A stretch of DNA of 64,000 nucleotides from Chitinophagaceae bacterium. GTDB taxonomy: Bacteria > Bacteroidota > Bacteroidia > Chitinophagales > Chitinophagaceae. Below the pieces are notes generated by a model. It saw only the letters and a list, made by a program, of their open reading frames with translations. It was not told where the DNA came from and made no database searches. Where the stretch lies: contig CANFHA010000007.1 of assembly GCA_947446645.1 (NCBI GenBank), forward strand, positions 124,001 through 188,000, given 5' to 3'. The position numbers were made by a program, and so were the translations under genes. This document shows positions 8,737 to 16,657 of the stretch, in pieces. Each line of letters opens with the position of its first letter. The stretch's first letter is position 1.

Positions 8737-10611
8737 ATGAACAATAGTCTGCACGAAAACTCACTTAGTGACGTTCATCAAACGATAGACCCGTCTAAAG
8801 CCGGTAAGCGCTGGAAAAAAGCCTTTGCTTTCTTTGGTCCGGCTTATCTCGTTAGTGTTGGGTATATGGATCCGGGCAACTGGGCTACTGATATTGCAGG
8901 CGGCAGCCAGTTTGGTTACGGACTTATATGGGTATTGCTCATGAGCAATGTCATGGCGCTCTTCCTGCAGTCACTCAGCGCCCGCCTCGGTATAGTTCAG
9001 GGCCGCGACCTAGCACAGTGCAGCAGGGAAGTTTACCCGCCAGCTATCAACGTAACACTTTATATTCTCGCTGAAATAGCCATAGCCGCCTGCGATCTTG
9101 CAGAGGTTCTGGGCATGGCAATAGGACTGAATCTTCTTTTCGGCCTCCCCATTCTTTGGGGGGTACTCGTTACCCTCCTCGATACTATCCTGCTCCTATA
9201 TCTGCAAAAGCTGGGTATGCGCAAGCTCGAAGCTTTCATCATTACACTTATTGCGATAATCGGCGGCTGTTTCCTGGTAGAGATGTTCCTCGCCAAGCCC
9301 GATCTGCACCAGGTAGTAAAAGGTTTTGTGCCACACCTCCCAAACCATGCCGCTCTATACATTGCTATCGGAATTATAGGTGCCACTGTAATGCCGCACA
9401 ACCTCTATCTTCATTCCGCCCTTGTGCAAACACGAAAAATAAACCGCAACCATGGCTCCATTATGAAGTCACTGAAAATGAACGCTATAGACAGCGCCCT
9501 GGCGCTAAACATAGCATTCCTCGTCAATGCCGCCATTCTCATTCTCGCAGCGGCCGCCTTCTTCAACAGCGGCCACCACGAAATAGCATCCCTCCAGGAT
9601 GCACACAAACTGCTCTCCCCGCTTCTGGGTAGTAAGTGGGCACCTATTCTTTTTGCAGTGGCACTTATAGCCGCCGGTCAAAGCTCAACAGTCACAGGCA
9701 CGCTTGCCGGCCAGATCATAATGGAAGGCTATTTACGCCTCAGGATAAACCCTATCGTCCGCCGCCTGATCACGCGCCTACTCGCTATTGTGCCCACATT
9801 TATCGTGGTGCTGGTGGCTGGTGATACTATGATTGATCAGCTGCTCATCTTCAGCCAGGTGCTGCTGAGTATGCAGTTGGCCTTCGCGGTCATCCCGCTT
9901 ATCCACTTTGTCAGCGACCGTAAAAAAATGGGCGTTCATACTATCAGCAATCTTTCTAAAGTATTTGCATGGAGCATAGCCACCCTCATTGTGGCGCTGA
10001 ACATGAAATTATTCCTTGATAGTGTTGCCGATTGGATGAAGGGAAGCAACATGTGGGTGCAAGGCATCCTTGTACTATTCGTAGTATTGGTAGCCGCACT
10101 GCTCCTGATAACTATTATATACCCGCTTATACTCAAACGAAGAGCCAGTAACATTAGTGTACACGGCAATATCCCACACACCCTCAACACTGGCGACATT
10201 AAGCCATTCCGCAAAGTAGCCCTAGCTCTTGATTATGGAGATAACGACCTCACCATTATTCACTATGCCATGCGACTCGCAAACCCGGATACCGAACTGG
10301 TATTGATACACATTGTGGAAAGTGCATCCGCCCACCTTATGGGTAGCGACGCCGACGACTATGAGGCCCGAAAAGACCAGGACCATTTGAATGAATATGT
10401 AAAGCTGATCACAGAAAAAGGCTTTCAAGCCAGCGGTATACTCGGTTATAAAAACCGGTCTGCAGAAATAGCCAGGATAATAAAAGAAACGAACTGCGAC
10501 CTGCTGGTCATCGGCAGCCACGGCCACAAAGCCGCCCACGACTGGCTCTTCGGAGAAACGATCAATTCCGTTCGACACCTGATAGATATACCGGTATTTA
10601 TTGCTCGGTAA
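8737..10611 (+). CDS. Nramp-family divalent metal transporter with C-terminal Usp domain
   Basis: 624-residue fusion. Residues 30 to about 470 are an Nramp (MntH-like) proton-coupled Mn2+/Fe2+ importer: the metal-binding DPGN motif is at 45-48 and the TM6 motif MPHN at 219-222, both intact, with 11-12 hydrophobic helices. Residues from about 490 to 624 are a cytoplasmic universal stress protein domain (KVALALDYGDNDLTIIHYA, then VIGSHGHKAAHDWLFG with the ATP-type G-x-H-G motif at about 592-596). Stand-alone MntH proteins are about 410-440 residues, so the Usp tail is a true extension; this fusion is known in Bacteroidota. The Usp domain may sense nucleotide or stress state and gate transport, but that is inference. 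Confidence 0.93.
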   Translation: MNNSLHENSLSDVHQTIDPSKAGKRWKKAFAFFGPAYLVSVGYMDPGNWATDIAGGSQFGYGLIWVLLMSNVMALFLQSLSARLGIVQGRDLAQCSREVYPPAINVTLYILAEIAIAACDLAEVLGMAIGLNLLFGLPILWGVLVTLLDTILLLYLQKLGMRKLEAFIITLIAIIGGCFLVEMFLAKPDLHQVVKGFVPHLPNHAALYIAIGIIGATVMPHNLYLHSALVQTRKINRNHGSIMKSLKMNAIDSALALNIAFLVNAAILILAAAAFFNSGHHEIASLQDAHKLLSPLLGSKWAPILFAVALIAAGQSSTVTGTLAGQIIMEGYLRLRINPIVRRLITRLLAIVPTFIVVLVAGDTMIDQLLIFSQVLLSMQLAFAVIPLIHFVSDRKKMGVHTISNLSKVFAWSIATLIVALNMKLFLDSVADWMKGSNMWVQGILVLFVVLVAALLLITIIYPLILKRRASNISVHGNIPHTLNTGDIKPFRKVALALDYGDNDLTIIHYAMRLANPDTELVLIHIVESASAHLMGSDADDYEARKDQDHLNEYVKLITEKGFQASGILGYKNRSAEIARIIKETNCDLLVIGSHGHKAAHDWLFGETINSVRHLIDIPVFIAR

Positions 10612-10622
10612 CACGTAAACAC

Positions 10623-10703
10623 TCGCTATGGAAATTCGCCTTTTAGCTTGGTCCCGATGACTTTCGGGATTCATAGCGAAGAAAATTAGGCGGCTGCTAA
10701 AAG
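10623..10703. terminator. Nested inverted repeats between convergent genes
   Basis: Three perfect inverted repeats overlap: TCGCTATG (10623-10630) with CATAGCGA (10672-10679); TCCCGA (10652-10657) with TCGGGA (10664-10669); CTTTTAGC (10640-10647) with GCTAAAAG (10696-10703). The first two nest into one hairpin, while the third is a competing fold. It lies just between the converging transporter and kdsC genes, so bidirectional termination or mRNA 3' end protection is likely. Confidence 0.5.
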
Positions 10704-10716
10704 CACGGACTTACGA

Positions 10717-11211
10717 TTAAAGCTCCCAATGGCCATTCAGCTTCAATACTTTTTCCAGCACATCTCGTACACACCCATTGCCGCCGCCTAGTGGCGAGAT
10801 ATATTTTGAAATCTGCTTTACCTCCGGCACCGCATCACAGGGGCAACACGGCAAGCCCGATACAAGCATAGCCGCATGGTCAGGTATATCATCACCCATA
10901 TATAGTATTTGATTCAGCTGTACATTTAAGGCTTCTGCCAGTTCCCGCACACACTCATTCTTATCTTCAACACCCAGATGCACCTGCTGTATACCAAGCT
11001 TATTCAGCCTGTTCCGCACGGCCTCACTTCGCCCGCCAGATAATACCCACACATTGTAGCCGTTCTTCACCGCAAGTTGCAGCGCATAGCCATCCCTGAT
11101 ATTCATGGTGCGCAGTAGGTGACCTTCTTCGGAAACCAGCAGGTTACCATCAGTCAGCACACCATCTATATCAAATACAAAAGTGGTTATCGGCTTAAAA
11201 AGGTCGAGCAT
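10717..11211 (-). CDS. kdsC: KDO-8-phosphate phosphatase (HAD superfamily)
   Basis: 164-residue C0-type HAD phosphatase that removes phosphate from 3-deoxy-D-manno-octulosonate 8-phosphate in lipopolysaccharide precursor synthesis. HAD motif I is VFDIDGVLTDG (Asp14 nucleophile, Asp16). RDGYAL and LSGGRSE follow, and the acidic motif is YMGDDIPDHAAM. The glycine-rich GGGNGCVRDVLE near the C-terminus is typical of KdsC. Length fits the family. It is the last gene of a minus-strand run after plsC, DUF2520, fdx and iscX, with no obvious functional link to the Fe-S genes. Confidence 0.9.
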   Translation of the reverse strand: MLDLFKPITTFVFDIDGVLTDGNLLVSEEGHLLRTMNIRDGYALQLAVKNGYNVWVLSGGRSEAVRNRLNKLGIQQVHLGVEDKNECVRELAEALNVQLNQILYMGDDIPDHAAMLVSGLPCCPCDAVPEVKQISKYISPLGGGNGCVRDVLEKVLKLNGHWEL

Positions 11212-11317
11212 CGAACTTGATTTGAAAATCTAAATATTTGAAAATTCGAAGATCACCCTCATCAGGTCCGCTACTACTGAAACAATTTTCAAATTAGAAC
11301 ATTCACAAATTTTGTAA

Positions 11318-11557
11318 TTATTTCTGATTATCCCTCCATTCATACACCCATCCCGACTGGATCATTTCCAAATGTCCTTCGTTGCACTCCTCACGCTTAC
11401 CCTCAAAATTGGGTATTTCTAGCACCCACTCTATAAGTTCTGTAAAGCGTATCCTGTATATTTTGCTTTCTCCAAAGTCATCGCCGAAACGCTCGTAAAG
11501 TTTCATAGCAATATCTTCGTGGTCAGCCCATTTTATTGGTGGTTCGTAATGAGACAT
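11318..11557 (-). CDS. iscX: Fe-S assembly protein IscX
   Basis: 79-residue small acidic protein of the IscX/YfhJ family, which binds the cysteine desulfurase IscS and tunes Fe-S cluster assembly. Family signatures are IKWADHEDIAMKLYERF, then IRFTELIEWVLEIPNF and the terminal IQSGWVYEWRDNQ. The frame extends upstream by 13 codons, but ATG 11557 (MSHYEPPIKW) matches the family start. It lies 71 bases downstream of the ferredoxin gene, so the two form an isc-like pair. No iscS, iscU, hscA or hscB is present in this window. Confidence 0.92.
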   Translation of the reverse strand: MSHYEPPIKWADHEDIAMKLYERFGDDFGESKIYRIRFTELIEWVLEIPNFEGKREECNEGHLEMIQSGWVYEWRDNQK

Positions 11558-11628
11558 ATTAAGCTTATTTTTAGGAATATCCAGTGGGCATTCCAAATTT
11601 TCAAACTATCAAATTTTCAAATTAACGG

Positions 11629-11964
11629 CTACTCCCCAAGAAACTGAGTCTGGTCAGGCAATGTAACTTCCAGCATTCCCGAGCCGTTCACCAGTATGCA
11701 TTGACACCCAAGCCGGGAATTGATCCTCGGGTTCACTGCCCGGTCTATAAAGTCTTCTTCCTTGTCACTGAGTTCAGGTAAAAATTCATCGCCTTTCTCT
11801 ACATAAAGATGACAGGTGCTGCAGGCACAAACCATACCGCAGTTATGATGTAATTCTATATTATTCTCAAGGGCCACCTCCAGTATACTCTGGTCCGGTG
11901 CAATGTTCTCCAGTGTGATAGGTGACAATCCCTTTTGTTCAAAATTAAATTTTATGGTATACAT
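11629..11964 (-). CDS. fdx: 2Fe-2S ferredoxin, Isc/adrenodoxin type
   Basis: 111-residue soluble electron carrier. Cys42, Cys48, Cys51 and Cys87 are in the right places to bind the 2Fe-2S cluster (HNCGMVCACSTCHLY and LGCQC), with Cys46 as the extra conserved cysteine of Isc-type ferredoxins. The neighbouring iscX supports a role in Fe-S cluster biogenesis rather than general redox metabolism. A TAnnTTTG box at 11990-11997 with an upstream TTG 18 bases away suggests its own promoter. Confidence 0.92.
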   Translation of the reverse strand: MYTIKFNFEQKGLSPITLENIAPDQSILEVALENNIELHHNCGMVCACSTCHLYVEKGDEFLPELSDKEEDFIDRAVNPRINSRLGCQCILVNGSGMLEVTLPDQTQFLGE

Positions 11965-11989
11965 GTACTATTCTGTATCAAATTTGCAG

Positions 11990-11997
11990 CAAATATA
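11990..11997 (-). promoter_or_regulatory. -7 box for the fdx-iscX pair
   Basis: Reads TATATTTG on the minus strand, about 25 bases before the fdx ATG. A TTG lies 18 bases further upstream (12016-12018), close to the expected -33 spacing. Confidence 0.45.
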
Positions 11998-12033
11998 AGG
12001 TACCCAAGCACACCCCAACCAGAAAGGTGCTTT

Positions 12034-12051
12034 TTCTTTTCCGGAAAAGAA
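12034..12051. promoter_or_regulatory. 18-bp perfect palindrome upstream of fdx
   Basis: TTCTTTTCCGGAAAAGAA is self-complementary over its whole length. It lies between the end of the DUF2520 gene and the fdx promoter. It could be an operator for fdx or part of the terminator region of the upstream operon; sequence alone does not decide. Confidence 0.4.
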
Positions 12052-12073
12052 TAAAATTCTAATGATCCAGGCC

Positions 12074-12094
12074 GCTACAGCCTCTAACTGTAGC
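12074..12094 (-). terminator. Hairpin after the plsC-DUF2520 operon
   Basis: GCTACAG and CTGTAGC form a perfect 7-bp stem with a 7-base loop, 19 bases past the DUF2520 stop. There is no strong U-tract directly after it, so it is a tentative terminator. Confidence 0.35.
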
Positions 12095-12112
12095 TGCTCG
12101 CCTGAAACTCTT

Positions 12113-12883
12113 TTAAAGGGCTGATGTGCCTTGTATAGATGCTGTAATAGCCTCATAAACCCTTTGCCATTCTGGATGTGCGGTTAGTATTTCTTTTTGT
12201 GCGTTTATGGTCACCTCATCATGCCTTGCTGCCGGGCCGGTCTGCAATAATTTTGGCGATGCATGTTTTATTCGGTCAAATGTTTGCTCAATGATAGGTG
12301 TCAAAGCGGAAAACGGTAGTTCATTCTCTGCACAGATTTGTTCACATATGCCTAATAAATGATTGACAAAATTGTTGCTGATCACAGCCGAAAGGTGCAT
12401 CCATTTTCTTTGCTCATACTTCGCTTCAAAGAGCATATCAGTAATACCATGCCCAATTTCCTGCACGTATTGGGCCGCTTTTTTTGTACTGGCTTCCCAT
12501 CCGCAGGGTATGTTCCTGTGGTCAGGCATGCTATGTTTTAATATAGAGTAAACCGGCCAAAGCACAGCCCGGTCTGCTGCAGCACCTTCTATTATATTTA
12601 GGCTCACAGATCCCGCAGTATGCACAAGCATAGTTTTTGCAAAAGCTAATTGTGTTGCCACCTCGTCTAGTGCCGAGTCAGAAACAGCGAGTATGCATAC
12701 ATCTGCTTCATCATCATTTATATCGCTGATCTGGCCATATTTATCTGCCATCAGCGCCTCCGCCAGCTCCCGGGCAGCCGCTGTGTTCCGGCTATACACT
12801 CCGGTACAGCGATGCCGTCCTGCCACCAGCCGGTTACCAAAAAACCAGGCTATATTGCCCGTACCTATTATGCTAAAGGTCAT
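12113..12883 (-). CDS. Rossmann-like DUF2520 protein
   Basis: 256-residue putative NAD(P)-binding protein. The N-terminus MTFSIIGTGNIAWFFGNRL holds the dinucleotide-binding GxGxxA/G motif. The C-terminal helical half (from about 130; KWMHLSAVISNNFVNHLLGI) is the DUF2520 domain. The overall fold resembles ketopantoate reductase or F420-dependent oxidoreductases, and the substrate is unknown. It begins 6 bases after the plsC stop, so the two are cotranscribed. In Bacteroidota this gene often lies near kdsC and maf-like genes, which agrees with kdsC nearby. Confidence 0.85.
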   Translation of the reverse strand: MTFSIIGTGNIAWFFGNRLVAGRHRCTGVYSRNTAAARELAEALMADKYGQISDINDDEADVCILAVSDSALDEVATQLAFAKTMLVHTAGSVSLNIIEGAAADRAVLWPVYSILKHSMPDHRNIPCGWEASTKKAAQYVQEIGHGITDMLFEAKYEQRKWMHLSAVISNNFVNHLLGICEQICAENELPFSALTPIIEQTFDRIKHASPKLLQTGPAARHDEVTINAQKEILTAHPEWQRVYEAITASIQGTSAL

Positions 12884-12889
12884 GATGCT

Positions 12890-13633
12890 CTATTTATTAG
12901 CTACATAGTAGCCCGACATAATGTTGTGTACCTTTTCCTTCAGGGCCGGTACATCCTCTGTGGTTAGCCCCTTGGTAGGTATAGGCTCCAGGAAGTGAAT
13001 TCGTATCGGCATTGGCCACGCCCATATTTTCTTGTCTTGTGGCAGTATTTTTCGGGTGTTAAAGATTATTCCCGGCATTATCGGCTTTTGCGCCTTTATA
13101 GCAGTAACAAAAGCGCCATCAAAAAAAGCTTGCATCGGCAGGTTTGTCTTATTTCGGGTACCCTCAGGGTACAGGCATAGGTGTATGCCCATATTCAGCG
13201 TATCCTGCATCTTCGTAAAACTTTCCCGGCGGCTGTTCTCATTCTTACGGTCCACAATTACTGAGCCGCATTTATAAATGATACCAAAAAGGGGTATCCT
13301 CGACATTTCCACCTTGGCTAGCGTTTTATTGGGGCCCGGTATCCACGGCGAAGACACAGGTATATCAGCCAGCGAATTGTGGTTGATAACCACTACGTAA
13401 TTCTCACCCTTCTTAAAGTTCTTCTTCCCCTTTCTGAACACAGGACAAAATACCAACGGCATATACACACCCATCCACCCCCTGAACACTACATGCAGCG
13501 CCCTGGACCTCAATGGGTCCTGCAACAGAGAGATCATCCATATTGGCAGAAACACAACCAGCATGGTGATCACAAAAATGGTCAGTGCATATACAATGAA
13601 CACATAACCCAATATGTTTTTAATAAACTTCAT
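12890..13633 (-). CDS. plsC: 1-acyl-sn-glycerol-3-phosphate acyltransferase
   Basis: 247-residue membrane-bound acyltransferase of phosphatidic acid synthesis (PlsC/LPLAT). The N-terminus has one or two membrane segments (NILGYVFIVYALTIFVITML). The catalytic H-x4-D motif is NHNSLAD, and the substrate-binding motif is LYPEGTRNK, with the usual third motif GAFVTAIKAQKPIMPGI. Length is normal. It is the first gene of a two-gene unit with DUF2520 at 6-base spacing. A C/A-rich repeat tract separates it from ung. Confidence 0.92.
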   Translation of the reverse strand: MKFIKNILGYVFIVYALTIFVITMLVVFLPIWMISLLQDPLRSRALHVVFRGWMGVYMPLVFCPVFRKGKKNFKKGENYVVVINHNSLADIPVSSPWIPGPNKTLAKVEMSRIPLFGIIYKCGSVIVDRKNENSRRESFTKMQDTLNMGIHLCLYPEGTRNKTNLPMQAFFDGAFVTAIKAQKPIMPGIIFNTRKILPQDKKIWAWPMPIRIHFLEPIPTKGLTTEDVPALKEKVHNIMSGYYVANK

Positions 13634-13669
13634 CCAATCACTTTAACTACCTCGATAAGAACAATTAAC

Positions 13670-13725
13670 TCAACCAACCAACTAACTACTCAACAAATCA
13701 ACAAATCAACCACTCAACCAACACT
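13670..13725. repeat. CAAC/CAAT-type degenerate simple repeat tract
   Basis: The spacer between plsC and ung consists of loose iterations of CAACCAACY, CAACAAATC and CAACCACTC units, overlapping the last codons of ung. A similar tract lies at 21903-21962. Such tracts are common in Bacteroidota spacers. Confidence 0.6.
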
Positions 13726-14388
13726 CCAATCCACCGGCTTTTCACCTGCTTCTCTAAGCCATGCGTTAGCCTTGCTGAAATGCCTGCACCCAAAGAACCC
13801 ATTATAAGCTGAAAGTGGCGACGGATGCGCTGCCTTCAACACTTTATGTTTAGCAGTATCGATAAGTGCTTCCTTGTTTTGCGCAAATTTGCCCCAAAGT
13901 AAGAAAACTACGTTCGATTTGTCATTGGAAATATGCTTTATCACCTCGTCAGTAAATATATGCCACCCTATCCCGCTGTGCGACATCGGCGTACTTGCCA
14001 CCACGGTAAGTGATGCATTCAATAATAACACGCCCTGCTTCGCCCATTTTTCAAGGTTTCCTGTGTTTGGAATAGGTATCTCCAGGTCGTCGCGCAGCTC
14101 TTTAAAAATATTCACCAGCGATGGCGGCGGCGCTACCCCATCAGGAACCGAGAAACTCAGCCCATGGGCCTGCCCGGGATTATGATAGGGGTCTTGCCCT
14201 ATTATCACCACCTTTACTTTATCAAACGGAGTATATTCAAAAGCATTAAAGATCTGTTTCCCTGGCGGGTAAATCACTTTACCCGCCTTCTTTTCCTCTT
14301 TCAGAAAATGTACGATCTGCTTAAAATATGGCTTTTCAAACTCATCGTTAAGTTCCTGTTTCCAGCTCGATTCGATAGCTACTTCCAT
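13714..14388 (-). CDS. ung: Uracil-DNA glycosylase, family 1
   Basis: 224-residue DNA repair enzyme that removes uracil from DNA. The catalytic water-activating loop is IIGQDPYHNPGQAHGLSF (Asp66, His69), and the minor-groove intercalation loop is AAHPSPLSAYNGFFGCRHF. GVLLLNASLTV and LLWGKFAQ are further conserved blocks. The frame is open for 22 more codons upstream, but ATG 14388 (MEVAIESSWKQEL) matches normal UDG length and start. It is divergent from the small toxin-antitoxin-like pair. Confidence 0.96.
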   Translation of the reverse strand: MEVAIESSWKQELNDEFEKPYFKQIVHFLKEEKKAGKVIYPPGKQIFNAFEYTPFDKVKVVIIGQDPYHNPGQAHGLSFSVPDGVAPPPSLVNIFKELRDDLEIPIPNTGNLEKWAKQGVLLLNASLTVVASTPMSHSGIGWHIFTDEVIKHISNDKSNVVFLLWGKFAQNKEALIDTAKHKVLKAAHPSPLSAYNGFFGCRHFSKANAWLREAGEKPVDWSVG

Positions 14389-14471
14389 TGGTGAAATTTG
14401 ACAAGGCAAATTAGGAATAATCAATGAATGCATGTCCTTTGCTCTCGTTATCACTCATTCCCTTTGAGCCA

Positions 14472-14479
14472 TATTTTTG
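14472..14479 (+). promoter_or_regulatory. -7 box for the small toxin-antitoxin-like pair
   Basis: TATTTTTG, an exact TAnnTTTG match, lies 5 bases before ATG 14485 and 32 bases before ATG 14512, the two candidate starts of the first gene. Confidence 0.45.
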
Positions 14480-14511
14480 CAAATATGCGTATATTCGTAA
14501 AAAATAGAGCC

Positions 14512-14682
14512 ATGAATCTGCTCACACTCGATAACAGGCAATATGTAGTAGTTCCCGTAAAAAGTTACGAAGCATTGCAAAAGAAAGCAGCTTTAAAAGC
14601 AAAACCGGAAAATGTTTTGTCGGTTGAAGAAGCCAGGGCGCACAGTAAGAAACTGATTAGAAAGTGGGCGGGAGAGAAGTAA
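14512..14682 (+). CDS. Small antitoxin-like protein
   Basis: 56 residues from ATG 14512 (MNLLTLDNRQYVVVPVKSYE). An in-frame ATG at 14485 would give 65 residues. The opening beta-strand pattern followed by VPVKSYEALQKKA resembles the N-terminus of Phd/YefM-like or prevent-host-death antitoxins, and the C-terminal half is basic and helical (EEARAHSKKLIRKWAGEK), as expected for a toxin-binding tail. Its stop overlaps the start of the next gene, the usual layout of type II toxin-antitoxin pairs. No database match can be claimed; the call rests on size, pairing and composition. Confidence 0.55.
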   Translation: MNLLTLDNRQYVVVPVKSYEALQKKAALKAKPENVLSVEEARAHSKKLIRKWAGEK

Positions 14683-14963
14683 CCGTTAAACAAACGGTAG
14701 CCGACAGCATTGCCTTAATTGCGTGGTACATAGAATCCAAGGGATTGGTTGCTACCGCCGACAAATTTGCGGACGACGTGTATGACTTTTTCATAAAATT
14801 GTCAGATTCAAGAAAAACCCACGCCCTTTGCCGAGACCCCGACAGAGCACTTTTCGGGTATAAATGTGTCTCTTACAAGAAAAAGTACACGGTTGTATTT
14901 TTAGAAACGCACGAAGATCTCATAATCTGCGAATTCATCCCTTCGAAAAATAGTCACTGGTAA
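14664..14963 (+). CDS. RelE/ParE-like toxin-like protein
   Basis: 99 residues starting with GTG at 14664, overlapping the upstream gene by 19 bases. The pattern fits the ParE/RelE fold: an N-terminal helix (TVADSIALIAWYIESKG), a second helix, then beta strands ending with RALFGYKCVSYKKKYTVVFLE and DLIICEFIP. The SYKKKYTVVF strand resembles the core strand of RelE toxins, which inhibit translation or DNA gyrase. The overlap argues for translational coupling with its antitoxin. Exact target unknown. Confidence 0.6.
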   Translation: MGGREVTVKQTVADSIALIAWYIESKGLVATADKFADDVYDFFIKLSDSRKTHALCRDPDRALFGYKCVSYKKKYTVVFLETHEDLIICEFIPSKNSHW

Positions 14964-15052
14964 TACCTCTTTTAAATTACGCAATCCAGCTGCTTTGAAA
15001 ATAAGCATTGCCACTGGGCGTAATGAAAGAAAGATGAAGATGATCCCTTCGC

Positions 15053-16048
15053 TCACACCACCATCAAACTACACCCTCTCAACGCGCTATTGTCCATCCG
15101 CCCCAGCACCTCAAAAGTGCCGTCCGGTGCCAGGGTGCCTATATCTTCCGTTTCTATAAAGGAACAGGAGTGCACATTTGCGAGATCTACTACATTAATT
15201 CCTCCTGTTCCAGCGGTGGTCACATCGCGCGGATCATTCAGATCTCGCACCAGCACCCGCATCGTGCTGGCACAACTGAATACACCCTCCGCCTTTGCAT
15301 AGGCCTGCGACAGCAACTCCGTCATCCCATATTCTGAATGTACTTGCTTCAGTTGCCATTGCGTCTTCAGTATCTCGTGCACCTCAGCGCGGGTCATCTC
15401 TTCCCGCCTGCCCTTCATGCCGCCCGTTTCCATTACTATGGCATTATTCAGCGCCATAGGAAATGCCGCTGCAAAATCGAGCAAAGCAAACGTAACACCC
15501 AGCAGCAGCACCTTGCGGTTGCCTTGTTCCAGCCGCATCATAGTTTCTTTCAGCTTGTTCCATTCGTTTATGTAGTAGCCGTTATCCGCACTAGCGCTTC
15601 GTTCCATAAGTGTCTTGGCCATGTGCACCAGCGATGCATTTTTTCGCTCCAGGTAAGACGGCAGTAGGGCCAATATGGTGTAGTCGCTTACATTGCCATA
15701 AAACTGTTCAAATCCCTGCAATAAAGATTTTTCATAAATACCCGCATCGGCTACATAGTGTCGTGATGGCGTCTCGCCCGTCGTACCGCTGCTCTCAAAG
15801 ATCAATTGCGTCGCGGTTTCTGAGCCGGTCATCACCTTATGTGTCTTAAAAAAAGACACCGGCATAAAAGGTATCTGTTGCAAAGACGTTACGTCTTCTG
15901 TGTTAATACGTAACGCCTGGCAATATTGACCGTACAACTCATTATTAGCATACTGATACCGAAATACATCCAGCGCTATCGGTTCAAAATTTACAGCATC
16001 TGCGGCAAGCACCGATGAGCGATCATTTAACGATGTATTATAAAACAC
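15053..16048 (-). CDS. LuxE/PaaK-family acyl-adenylate-forming enzyme
   Basis: 331-residue protein related to the acyl-protein synthetase LuxE and phenylacetate-CoA ligase. The AMP-forming P-loop is IFESSGTTGETPSRHYV. Further landmarks are VMETGGMKGRREEMTRAEVH, HSEYGMTELLSQAYA and the C-terminal GRMDNSALRGCSLMV. It starts with GTG at 16048 and is shorter than PaaK (about 430 residues), in line with LuxE-like members found in Bacteroidota without lux genes. It probably activates a carboxylic acid by adenylation; the acid and acceptor are unknown. It is divergent from a lipoprotein gene 19 bases away. Confidence 0.82.
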   Translation of the reverse strand: MFYNTSLNDRSSVLAADAVNFEPIALDVFRYQYANNELYGQYCQALRINTEDVTSLQQIPFMPVSFFKTHKVMTGSETATQLIFESSGTTGETPSRHYVADAGIYEKSLLQGFEQFYGNVSDYTILALLPSYLERKNASLVHMAKTLMERSASADNGYYINEWNKLKETMMRLEQGNRKVLLLGVTFALLDFAAAFPMALNNAIVMETGGMKGRREEMTRAEVHEILKTQWQLKQVHSEYGMTELLSQAYAKAEGVFSCASTMRVLVRDLNDPRDVTTAGTGGINVVDLANVHSCSFIETEDIGTLAPDGTFEVLGRMDNSALRGCSLMVV

Positions 16049-16054
16049 TTTTAA

Positions 16055-16062
16055 TAACTTTG
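16055..16062 (+). promoter_or_regulatory. -7 box for the lipoprotein gene
   Basis: TAACTTTG, an exact TAnnTTTG match, ends 5 bases before ATG 16068. The divergent GTG of the LuxE-like gene lies only 7 bases before the box. Confidence 0.5.
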
Positions 16063-16067
16063 ATTAT

Positions 16068-16544
16068 ATGAATATCCGGTATCTTTTCGTTTTCGCGCTT
16101 ATTGCTATGGCTGCATTTTCCTGCCAGAAGCCGAATGAGATGTCAAATATACCACAGATATCTCTATCCTATTTTGTTGCACCTAATGGCTCTAACGCTG
16201 TTCGTATTGGTATGGATACTGCAGTCCTCAGTTTTACCATTGCCGATGGCGATGCAGACCTTGGCCGCGATCAGTCAGGAACTGACTATGATATTTATAT
16301 CCGGGATCTCCGTTCAGGTGATTTTCTGGGCTATTTCTTTCCCGAATTCGATAAAAGCATCGAGAACCCCAAAAAAGGCATTGTAGGCCACTGTGAGTTC
16401 CTGTTTTCGCCAGATCTGCTTATTCCTCGCAGCGATACAATTCACATTCAAAACGACACCACCTCATTCGAATTTTATATAGTTGACCGTGCAGGCCACG
16501 AAAGCAATCATCTGTTTACCCCGCAGATCATAATGTATAAATAA
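16068..16544 (+). CDS. Hypothetical lipoprotein
   Basis: 158 residues. The N-terminus MNIRYLFVFALIAMAAFSC is a lipoprotein signal with lipobox A-F-S-C, so the mature protein should be lipid-anchored at Cys19. The rest is a predicted beta-rich domain (ISLSYFVAPNG, SFTIADGDADLGRDQSG, YFFPEFDKS). The DGDADLG stretch is the kind of calcium-like or Ig-fold loop often seen in Bacteroidota lipoproteins. No known catalytic motif. Function unknown. Confidence 0.8.
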   Translation: MNIRYLFVFALIAMAAFSCQKPNEMSNIPQISLSYFVAPNGSNAVRIGMDTAVLSFTIADGDADLGRDQSGTDYDIYIRDLRSGDFLGYFFPEFDKSIENPKKGIVGHCEFLFSPDLLIPRSDTIHIQNDTTSFEFYIVDRAGHESNHLFTPQIIMYK

Positions 16545-16657
16545 TCCCGATTCATTTCTGCTGGTCAACTTCTTCAATTACCAGTCGCTCAATGAAAAGT
16601 TAACAGTAAAACTTTTCCGCTGTGAATAAATAATCCAGTAAATTGCATATTCTTTTT

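Noticed and set aside
11968-12156. A 62-codon minus-strand frame between DUF2520 and fdx.
   Set aside because: It overlaps the DUF2520 end and contains an 18-bp palindrome and a hairpin; composition is not protein-like and no start signal is present.
16643-16657. TTG start extending lipB upstream by five codons.
   Set aside because: ATG 16658 gives the normal family start and length; the extension has no support.
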